Notes under the pieces: model-generated
What the model was told of the DNA's origin: nothing
The model's database searches: none
The model's input: the letters and a program-made list of their open reading frames with translations, nothing else
Part shown: positions 1 through 7,617 of the stretch, piece by piece
Layout: the number at the start of each line of letters is the position of its first letter
Numbering within the stretch: the stretch's first letter is position 1
Assembly (NCBI GenBank): GCA_029279925.1
Contig: JAJUHM010000004.1
Span: 1-36,240, forward strand
Origin: Aquabacterium olei
GTDB taxonomy: Bacteria > Pseudomonadota > Gammaproteobacteria > Burkholderiales > Burkholderiaceae_C
Reading direction: 5' to 3'
DNA length: 36,240 nt
Position numbers and translations under genes: made by a program

Positions 1-899
1 GCGTTCATCATGATGAACATGTACTCGAGGCCGCGGTTCTCTTCGCCCACGAGGTAGCCGATGGCGCCCGGGCCCACTTCGCCCTTGTCGTCACCGTAGA
101 CCAGCACGGCCGTCGGCGATGCCTTGATGCCGAGCTTCTCTTCGATGGAGGCGCAGTACACGTCGTTGCGCTTGCCCAGCGAGCCGTCTTCGTTGACCAT
201 GAACTTGGGCACGACGAACAGCGAGATGCCCTTCACGCCTTCCGGCGCATCCGGCGTGCGCGCCAGCACCAGGTGCACGATGTTCTCGGACATGTCGTGC
301 TCACCGTAGGTGATGAAGATCTTCTGGCCGCTGATGCGGTAGGTGCCGTCAGCCTGCTTCACGGCCTTGGAGCGCACCAGGGCCAGATCCGAACCCGCCT
401 GGGGTTCGGTCAGGTTCATGGTACCCGTCCAGCTGCCTTCGATCATCTTGGGGATGTAGCGCTGCTTCAGCTCATCGCTGGCGGCGGTCAGCAGGGCTTC
501 GGTGGCGCCGGTCGTGAGGATCGAGCACAGCGAGAAGCTCAGGTTGGCGGCCATCGTCATTTCGATGCAGGCCGCGCCGATGGTCTTGGGCAGGCCCTGG
601 CCACCGTACTAGGTCGGCATCTGCAGACCTTGCCAGCCGCCTTCGGTCAGCGCCTTGTAGGCTTCCTTGAAGCCCGGCGAGGCCTTCACGACGCCGTTGT
701 CCCACGAGCCGTGGTCCTGGTCGCCGCTCCAGTTCAGCGGGGCCACCACTTCTTCGTTGAACTTCGCGGCTTCTTCGAGCACAGCCTGGGCCGTCTCGTA
801 GCCGGCGTCTTCGAAGCCGGGGATTTGCGCGATCTGGTCGATGCCAGCCAGTTCCTTCATGCAGAACAGCTGGTCTTTCACGGGGGCCTTGAATGCCAT
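1..899 (-). pseudogene. Acyl-CoA dehydrogenase (runs off window start), interrupted by an in-frame TAG at 609-611
   Basis: N-terminal [22 protein letters not shown]...GGWQGLQMPT ends at TAG; the same frame continues YGGQGLPKTIGAACIEMTMAANLSFSLCS...GSWTGTMNLTEPQAGSDLALVRSKAV, typical ACAD sequence, to the window edge. Confidence 0.85.
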
Positions 900-946
900 G
901 GTGTGTCACTCCACGTTCAACGTCCGATGCGAGGGATTCTCGGACG

Positions 947-974
947 AAAAAAGGGGCGCCTCGAAGGACGCCCC
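947..974 (-). terminator. Rho-independent terminator downstream of etfA
   Basis: Minus strand GGGGCGTCCTTCGAGGCGCCCCTTTTTT: GGGGCG/CGCCCC stem followed by T6. Confidence 0.7.
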
Positions 975-1025
975 GGTGCGGTGCTCAGTCAGACATGGTG
1001 ATCTGCCTGCATCACCACGGGTTCA

Positions 1026-1958
1026 TCACAGTGCCTTCACGAGCTCGGGCACGGCGGTGAACAGATCGGCTTCCAGACCGAAGTCGGCCACCTGGAAGAT
1101 CGGGGCTTCCGGATCCTTGTTGATGGCCACGATGACCTTCGAATCCTTCATGCCGGCCAGGTGCTGGATGGCGCCCGAGATGCCGCAGGCCACGTACAGC
1201 TGCGGCGCGACGATCTTGCCGGTCTGGCCGACCTGCCAGTCGTTCGGGGCGTAGCCAGCGTCCACCGCAGCGCGCGAGGCGCCCAGGGCGGCGCCCAGCT
1301 TGTCGGCCAGCGGCGACATGACTTCGTTGAACTTCTCGGCCGAACCCAGCGCACGGCCACCCGACACCACGATCTTGGCAGCGGTCAGCTCGGGGCGCTC
1401 GGACTTGGTCACTTCGCGGCCCACGAAGGCCGAGGTGCCGGCGTCTGCAGCGGCGGCGACGGTTTCCACGGCGGCCGAACCACCGGTGGTGGCGGCGGCG
1501 TCGAAGGCGGTGCCGCGCACGGTCAGCACCTTCACGGCGTCAGCCGATTGCACGGTGGCGATGGCGTTGCCGGCGTAGATCGGGCGCTCGAAGGTGTCGG
1601 CGCTGACCACCTTGGTGATTTCCGAGATCTGCGCGACGTCCAGCTTGGCGGCCACGCGGGGGGCCACGTTCTTGCCCGACGCGGTGGCCGGGAAGACGAT
1701 GTGGCTGTAGGCCGAGGCCACGGCCAGCACCTGGGCGGCGAGGTTTTCAGCCAGGCCGTCGGCGAACTGGGCGCCGTCGGCGTGCAGCACCTTGGCCACG
1801 CCGGCGATCTGGGCCGCAGCCGAGGCAGCGGCACCAGCGTTGGCACCGGCCACCAGCACGTGCACGTCGCCACCGATCGCCTTGGCGGCCGTCACGGTGT
1901 TGAGCGTGGCGCCCTTGATGCTGTTGTTGTCGTGTTCAGCAATGACGAGAACGGTCAT
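1026..1958 (-). CDS. etfA: Electron transfer flavoprotein alpha subunit
   Basis: [25 protein letters not shown]...; C-terminal [60 protein letters not shown]-binding motif; paired with etfB. Confidence 0.96.
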   Translation of the reverse strand: MTVLVIAEHDNNSIKGATLNTVTAAKAIGGDVHVLVAGANAGAAASAAAQIAGVAKVLHADGAQFADGLAENLAAQVLAVASAYSHIVFPATASGKNVAPRVAAKLDVAQISEITKVVSADTFERPIYAGNAIATVQSADAVKVLTVRGTAFDAAATTGGSAAVETVAAAADAGTSAFVGREVTKSERPELTAAKIVVSGGRALGSAEKFNEVMSPLADKLGAALGASRAAVDAGYAPNDWQVGQTGKIVAPQLYVACGISGAIQHLAGMKDSKVIVAINKDPEAPIFQVADFGLEADLFTAVPELVKAL

Positions 1959-1968
1959 GGGTTACTCC

Positions 1969-2718
1969 TCAGATCACTTTGGCGTCGTTCTTGAGCTTGC
2001 TCACCAGGGTGGCCACGTCGGGCACCTTGATGCCGGCGGAGCGCTTGGGCGGCTCGGCGACGCTCAGGGTCTTGATGCGCGGAGCCACGTCCACACCCAG
2101 GTCGGCCGGCTTGACGGTCTCCAGGGGCTTCTTCTTGGCCTTCATGATGTTGGGCAGCGTGACGTAGCGCGGCTCGTTCAGGCGCAGGTCGGTGGTGACC
2201 ACGGCCGGCAGCTTGAGCTTCACGGTTTCCAGGCCACCGTCGACTTCGCGGGTGACCACGGCGTGGCCGTCAGCGACTTCGACCTTCGAGGCGAACGTGC
2301 CTTGCGGCAGGTCGGCCAGCGCAGCCAGCATCTGGCCGGTCTGGTTGCTGTCGTCGTCGATGGCCTGCTTGCCCAGAATGACCAGGTCGGGCTTTTCCTT
2401 GTCGACCAGCGCCTTGAGCACCTTGGCCACGGCCAGGGGCTGCACTTCGGCGTCGGTCTCGACCAGGATGCCGCGGTCGGCACCAATGGCCATCGCGGTG
2501 CGCAGGGTTTCCTGGCATTGGGCCACGCCGATCGACACGGCCACGATTTCAGTGACGATGCCCTTTTCCTTCAGACGCGTCGCCTCTTCCACGGCGATCT
2601 CATCGAACGGGTTCATGGACATCTTGACGTTGGCGATGTCGACGCCAGAGCCGTCGGACTTGACGCGAACCTTCACGTTGTAGTCCACAACCCGCTTGAC
2701 GGGGACCAGGATCTTCAT
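1969..2718 (-). CDS. etfB: Electron transfer flavoprotein beta subunit
   Basis: [46 protein letters not shown]...; ETF-beta signature region [26 protein letters not shown]. Confidence 0.96.
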   Translation of the reverse strand: MKILVPVKRVVDYNVKVRVKSDGSGVDIANVKMSMNPFDEIAVEEATRLKEKGIVTEIVAVSIGVAQCQETLRTAMAIGADRGILVETDAEVQPLAVAKVLKALVDKEKPDLVILGKQAIDDDSNQTGQMLAALADLPQGTFASKVEVADGHAVVTREVDGGLETVKLKLPAVVTTDLRLNEPRYVTLPNIMKAKKKPLETVKPADLGVDVAPRIKTLSVAEPPKRSAGIKVPDVATLVSKLKNDAKVI

Positions 2719-2789
2719 GCTGTGCCTGCTGTTGGTTGGTGAAAGGAAGGAATGCCCGCATTGTGGGCAGCCCCATCACCACAGCAGAC

Positions 2790-2810
2790 AGCATCAGTTT
2801 TTCTGATGCT
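2790..2810. other. Perfect 8-bp inverted repeat (AGCATCAG-TTTTT-CTGATGCT) between the GATase gene and etfB
   Basis: Read directly; possible weak terminator or attenuator, no distal T-run on the minus strand. Confidence 0.5.
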
Positions 2811-2815
2811 TAGCT

Positions 2816-3547
2816 TTATGCGCGGGTGCCCGCGGCCCGATAGGCCTCGGCCAGCGCATCCAGAAAATGAAAGAGGTACTCGTTCATCTCGGTGTGGTCG
2901 TTGGCGCGCAGGGCCTCCGGCTGCTGCACGAAACGATGCGCCTTCAAGGCATCGAACTCTCCCGCACTGGCCTCGATCAGCAAGGCCACCACCTCGGGCG
3001 TGAACTCCATGTGGCACTGAAAGCCAAAGACGCGCGGCCCGTATTCCACAATCTGCCGCGGACACCCCTCGCTGTGCGCCAGCACCTTGGCCGTGGCCGT
3101 CAGCCCTGGCATGTCGTTGTGCCAGTGCCCCACGCTCAACTGCTGCGGGAACCGCGCAAACAATGGGTTGGCGCGGCCTTCCTCGGTCAGCGTGATCGGG
3201 AACTTGCCGATCTCCTTCTCCGGGCTGTGCTCGTGGCGGGCTCCCAGCGCAGTGCCAATGAGCTGCGCACCCAGGCACACACCCACCACGGCACGGCCGG
3301 CCTCCACCGCCTGGCGAATCAGCTGGCATTCGGCCTGCGCGTCGAAGTGCGGGCATTCGGCGAGGGTGGTGGTCGGCGACTGCGGGCCGCCCATCACCAC
3401 CAGCATGTCGAACCCGGAGGCTGACTGCGGCAGGGCATCGCCCGCGTACACACGCGAATGGCTCGCGCTGTGGCCGCGGCTTTGCACCCAGGTTTCATAC
3501 GCGCCAGGTGCTTCAAAGGCTTCATGGATGACGAAGTGCACGTGCAT
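2816..3547 (-). CDS. Class I glutamine amidotransferase-like protein
   Basis: MHVHFVIHEAFEAPGAYETWVQSRGH...VVMGGPQSP...VVGVCLGAQLIGTALGA (nucleophile GVCLGAQ) and CHMEFTPE His/Glu motif. Confidence 0.88.
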   Translation of the reverse strand: MHVHFVIHEAFEAPGAYETWVQSRGHSASHSRVYAGDALPQSASGFDMLVVMGGPQSPTTTLAECPHFDAQAECQLIRQAVEAGRAVVGVCLGAQLIGTALGARHEHSPEKEIGKFPITLTEEGRANPLFARFPQQLSVGHWHNDMPGLTATAKVLAHSEGCPRQIVEYGPRVFGFQCHMEFTPEVVALLIEASAGEFDALKAHRFVQQPEALRANDHTEMNEYLFHFLDALAEAYRAAGTRA

Positions 3548-3621
3548 GGTGGTTCGCTCTTGGGTGGGTCGGTGAGGGGTGCTCGGGCGTGCCCGATGGC
3601 ACCCATCATGCCGCGGTTGGC

Positions 3622-4155
3622 TTACTTCAGCGCCACCTTCGGGAAGTCGACCGGCACGTCGAACGCCACATTGATGTAGTTGGTGAACAGGTTCAAGGCC
3701 ACGTGGGCCATGATCTCGACCACCTGCTCGTCCTTGAAGCCAGCATCACGCAGGGCCGCCACATCGGTGGCATCGATGTGGGCGCGCTGTTCGACCACCT
3801 TCAAGGCAAAACGCAGCGCGGCGGCCGTCCGGGGGTCTTCTGACTCGCCCACTTGCGCGGCCGACATGGCAGCGAGCGAGGCACCGGCTTTCTGCCCCAG
3901 CACCGTGTGCGCGGCCAGGCAGTATTCGCAGCGATTGCGGTTGGCGATGGCCACGGCGATCTGCTCGCCCAGCTGCGCGCCCAGCGTGCCCTGGCCGAGG
4001 GCACCGAATGAGGCCCACATGCTCTTCAAGGCCGCAGGCGAGTTGGCCACCGCCTTGAACATGTTCGGCGTGCTGCCGAAGGCCTGCTGAATCTGCTGCA
4101 GCAAGGGCTGGCTGGCGGCGGGGGCGAGGTGGGTGTCGGTGTTGATGCGTGGCAT
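3622..4155 (-). CDS. Carboxymuconolactone decarboxylase/AhpD-family protein
   Basis: MPRINTDTHLAPAASQPLLQQIQQAFGSTPNMFKAVANSPAALKSM...CEYCLAAHTVLGQKAG (CxxCxxxH motif). Confidence 0.87.
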   Translation of the reverse strand: MPRINTDTHLAPAASQPLLQQIQQAFGSTPNMFKAVANSPAALKSMWASFGALGQGTLGAQLGEQIAVAIANRNRCEYCLAAHTVLGQKAGASLAAMSAAQVGESEDPRTAAALRFALKVVEQRAHIDATDVAALRDAGFKDEQVVEIMAHVALNLFTNYINVAFDVPVDFPKVALK

Positions 4156-4247
4156 GGTGTGCTCCAGTTGAGTGAATGGTTTGGCAGCCGGCTGTTCGCA
4201 GTATGGGCACGCGGTCCGTATGATGGGTTGCCAAACGTGCTGAAAAC

Positions 4248-5132
4248 ATGACCATTCGTACGCCACCACCCGAACCGGCACCCGACCGCCTGTCTTCGCT
4301 TCTGGAGCGCTTTCGCGTGCGTGCGCAGCTGCACCACGCGGGCGCGCTGTGCGGCATCACCCACTTCGATGCGGCCGAGGGGCATGCCTACCTGCACGTG
4401 CTGCGGCGCGGGCAACTGGAGGTCAGCCATCCGGCGGCGCGCGGCCGCACCCAGCGCCTGCGCTTCACCGAGCCGACGCTGCTGCTGTACCCGGTGCCGT
4501 TCACGCATCGTTTCCACAACCCGCCCGTGGACGGCTCCGACTTCACCTGCGCTCGACTGCGTTTTGACGGAGGCGCGAGCCATCCGCTGGCGCGTGCCCT
4601 GGGGCCCTTCATCACGCTGCCGCTCGACAAGGTGCCGGGCCTGGCTGCCACGCTGGAGCTGCTGTTTGCCGAGACCCACCAGGTGCGATGCGGCCATCGC
4701 CTGCTGGCAGACCGGCTGTTCGAGGTGGTCGTCATCCAGCTGCTGCGGTGGCTGCTTGACCAGCCCGAGCAGATCGGCAGGCCCGTGGGGCTGATTGCCG
4801 GCTTGTCGGACCCACAGCTGTCGAGGGCGCTGGTGGCGATGCACGACGCACCGGGGCAGGCATGGAACCTGGACCGCATGGCGGCGTGCGCGGGGATGTC
4901 ACGGACGGTGTTTGCGGCGCGGTTCCGGGAGGTGGTGGGGCAGACCCCGGCGGCATACCTGACGGCATGGCGCATGGCTCTGGCGCAGAGCCGCTTGAGT
5001 GAAGGCGCGTCGTTGAAGCAGCTGGCGGATGAGCTGGGTTACGGCAGTGCCGCGGCGCTTTCGCGGGCGTTTTCAGGGACAGTGGGGGTGTCGGCGAAAG
5101 CGTGGTTGGCGGCGCGGGGGGTGGAGGGGTGA
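4248..5132 (+). CDS. AraC-family transcriptional regulator with cupin-type N-terminal domain, divergent from the AhpD-like gene
   Basis: C-terminal HTH: WNLDRMAACAGMSRTVFAARFREVVGQTPAAYLTAWRMALAQSRLSEGASLKQLADELGYGSAAALSRAFSGTVGVSAKAW. Confidence 0.92.
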   Translation: MTIRTPPPEPAPDRLSSLLERFRVRAQLHHAGALCGITHFDAAEGHAYLHVLRRGQLEVSHPAARGRTQRLRFTEPTLLLYPVPFTHRFHNPPVDGSDFTCARLRFDGGASHPLARALGPFITLPLDKVPGLAATLELLFAETHQVRCGHRLLADRLFEVVVIQLLRWLLDQPEQIGRPVGLIAGLSDPQLSRALVAMHDAPGQAWNLDRMAACAGMSRTVFAARFREVVGQTPAAYLTAWRMALAQSRLSEGASLKQLADELGYGSAAALSRAFSGTVGVSAKAWLAARGVEG

Positions 5133-5185
5133 GCGAAGGGGTCACGCCGAGGGGCGGCTGTGCAGCGGGTACGGTCGTCCAGCGC

Positions 5186-6088
5186 TCAGACCCAGCGCAG
5201 GGCTTCAGGGCGCCATGTGGCCGTTGCCTGACTGCCTGAGGCAGCGACCTGGGTCGGCGGCCACAGCAGGTCGTCCAGGAGCGCCACCGTGTCACCCAAG
5301 CTGGCGGCCTCGACGCGGTTCTTGTTGAGGAAGGCTTGCCATTGGCGCAGCTTGGCAGCGTCACCGCTGAACCCCTTGGTCAACGCCAGCGGACGTTCGG
5401 TGGGCAGCGCGGTCTGACGCCGGGCAAAGGTGGCGGCGATGGCTGCGGCCAAGGTGCCACCGTCCAGCTCCGTACGCCGGGCAATGACGGCCAGGTCGAA
5501 GAAGTCCTTCATGCGGCTGTTCGCTTGCCCCAGCATCACCATGGCCTGGTACTTCTCGGCGATCACGGTGTAGACCGGATAGACGCGCAGCACCGGGGCT
5601 GAAAAGTCGCCCAGCAAGGTCGGGTAGGCCACCGTTTGGGGCCCTGGCGTCACGGCGTCGCCGAAGCCCACGTCGATCTGCAAAGCGCAGCGGGCAGACC
5701 CGATGCGTGCCACCAGCGTAATGCGCGTGCCGCCATAGGTGTTGTCCTCTCGAATGGCGTCGGCCTTTACGGAGTCGAGGTCGAACACGATTGCGTCGCC
5801 CAAGTCCATGCGGGCGATGTCGCGGAAGGTGGCGATCAGGTTCGCTTCATCGTCAGGGCCGAAGCCGAGCAAGTCGGCGTCCCTTGTCGGCCGGTGCGGG
5901 GCGTCGTACCAGAGGGCGAAGAGCAGCGCGCCTTTGAGCAGAAACCGGTCGGCATGTGGTGAAGCGCTCACGCGAGCCAGCAGACGCTCCATGCCGAAAC
6001 GGTTGAGCAGCAGGCTGTAGTCGTCGCCGCGCTGCTTGGCGAGGGTCAGCAAGCGGGCCAGGACCGAAGCAGACAGGTTGCCGCTCAT
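5186..6088 (-). CDS. abiEii: AbiEii-type nucleotidyltransferase toxin (type IV toxin-antitoxin)
   Basis: DRFLLKGALLFALWYDAPHRPTRDADLLGFG (nucleotidyltransferase D-x-D) ...AEKYQAMVMLGQANSRMKDFFDL; start overlaps the upstream stop (ATGA). Confidence 0.88.
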   Translation of the reverse strand: MSGNLSASVLARLLTLAKQRGDDYSLLLNRFGMERLLARVSASPHADRFLLKGALLFALWYDAPHRPTRDADLLGFGPDDEANLIATFRDIARMDLGDAIVFDLDSVKADAIREDNTYGGTRITLVARIGSARCALQIDVGFGDAVTPGPQTVAYPTLLGDFSAPVLRVYPVYTVIAEKYQAMVMLGQANSRMKDFFDLAVIARRTELDGGTLAAAIAATFARRQTALPTERPLALTKGFSGDAAKLRQWQAFLNKNRVEAASLGDTVALLDDLLWPPTQVAASGSQATATWRPEALRWV

Positions 6089-6717
6089 TGCGCCAGGGCC
6101 TCCAGATAGGGCTGCATGACCCGCTCGACCCGATTGATCTTGGCAAAGTGACTCAGGTCGGCCATCGTGACCTTGCGGCTGCGCCAAGCGTCTTTGAGTG
6201 CCTCCAGCGCCACATCCAGACCGATCTTGTTGCGGAACTTGAAGCAGTCGGTCACCGTCTTGGCCGCGCTGTACACGCGGATGGGGGCACCGTGATCTGT
6301 CACGGTCTGGATGCCGTCGCTGTAGGCTGCGCCGCGCAGGCGCGCGATGCGCAGCTTGGGGTAGTTCAACACCGGGGTCTGACTGCCTTCAGGCAGCGCG
6401 ATCCACACCTCGTGCGGCAGTTGCGTGCCGATCTCGTGGAATTGCAGCGCGCTCAACAGGCACAGCACCCCCTTGGGCACACGTTGGCAGACTTCGATCA
6501 GGGTCTGATGCTCGGTGACGTCGGCATCGGGCAGCCCATACAGGCCCCGGGCAATGCGTTGCAGCTTGCCCAACTGGTGCAGGCGGATCAGCAACTGCGG
6601 TGACCAACCGTGCGCGCGCACATCCTCTGCCCGCAGCACGCGCCGGTGCTGGGCCAGTTGGAGGATGTGATCAGACTGGTTCACGAGGGGTAGTTTAGTA
6701 TCCTCATTACATTTCAT
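6085..6717 (-). CDS. abiEi: AbiEi-type antitoxin/transcriptional regulator
   Basis: MKCNEDTKLPLVNQSDHILQLAQHRRVLRAEDVRAHGWSPQLLIRLHQLGKLQRIARGLYGLPDADVTEHQTLIEVCQRVPKGVLCLLSAL, typical AbiEi wHTH N-terminus; 4-nt overlap with abiEii. Confidence 0.87.
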   Translation of the reverse strand: MKCNEDTKLPLVNQSDHILQLAQHRRVLRAEDVRAHGWSPQLLIRLHQLGKLQRIARGLYGLPDADVTEHQTLIEVCQRVPKGVLCLLSALQFHEIGTQLPHEVWIALPEGSQTPVLNYPKLRIARLRGAAYSDGIQTVTDHGAPIRVYSAAKTVTDCFKFRNKIGLDVALEALKDAWRSRKVTMADLSHFAKINRVERVMQPYLEALAQ

Positions 6718-6726
6718 CAAGTAATG
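6705..6726. promoter_or_regulatory. Candidate AbiEi autoregulatory operator: CATTAC-N10-GTAATG
   Basis: Perfect 6-bp inverted repeat overlapping the abiEi start codon, in an AT-rich patch. Confidence 0.45.
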
Positions 6727-7589
6727 CGGTTTTCAAACCACCAGGCGGCGCTACACAGTACACAGGTCATTGAGCGATCACAGCCTCGGCGGGAGTGCCG
6801 ACAGATGCGAGCATCGGCTCGACGGCTTCGCCCGACGCGGACGGGTTGGCGTGCCAGTCGCCCAGGATCGTATGGCGTGGCGCAGGTTCAGGGTCAGGTG
6901 AACCGTTGACCCTCTCCGAGAGCTGGTGGGTACAGCGAAGCGCAAACACGTTGTGGCCTCGGGGTTCAGTTCAGATCTGTGAGTCGAGGCTTTTCAGCGT
7001 TGAGGCTGCGCAGCTTGCGCCGTCAGCGGTCTCCCTGATTGGGGCGGCCACTGGCCGGCCCGAAATCGCGTGACGCTCGCTGACCTATGTCTGAGCCACC
7101 AGACAACAAGTGTGCAGCGGTTGTCTCCTTGGTTGACGTCAGTCCGCTTTGCAGCGGGAGCAATCGCTCGTCGGCTGCACGCGAACTTCCGGTAAGTGAC
7201 CTAAAGCCGACGCTCGAATTGGCGCATAACTAACGACTTTCTCCTTGGCGGCGTTGCTATGCGTCGGTGGCTGTTCCGGGATTTCTGGGAATGCCTTGCA
7301 GCTATCTCACGCGGTCATTTTTCGCCTCCAGTGACCCTATGCGTTACCGCGCCAAGCCTGAGCGCGAACCTGTCCTCATCTAGCAACTAGTCCAAGTGGT
7401 TATTTTTGAGGTGCTGAACTCCCCATAATCAGAATCCGCACTTGAGCTCTCCTTACAGGCGCGTCAGTGTCATAGAAGCGCCGCAACAGGTCTGAAATGG
7501 ATTCAGAATGCATCTACAAGGTAAGGGGCACATTGATCCGAACCGGGCAGAGTACAGGAGAGGGCTGCACTGTCTGGCGCGAGCATGTC

Positions 7590-7611
7590 CCCCTCACAGA
7601 ACCATGAGGGG
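7590..7611 (+). promoter_or_regulatory. Hairpin CCCCTCA-CAGAACCA-TGAGGGG covering the likely Shine-Dalgarno of the OLD nuclease gene
   Basis: GAGGGG (7606-7611) lies 6 nt upstream of GTG 7618 and forms the 3' arm of a perfect 7-bp stem. Confidence 0.5.
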
Positions 7612-7617
7612 AAACTA

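Noticed and set aside
6724-7073. Short ORFs in the AbiE-OLD gap as coding genes
   Set aside because: No convincing start signals or domains; kept only as a possible decayed fragment in a finding.
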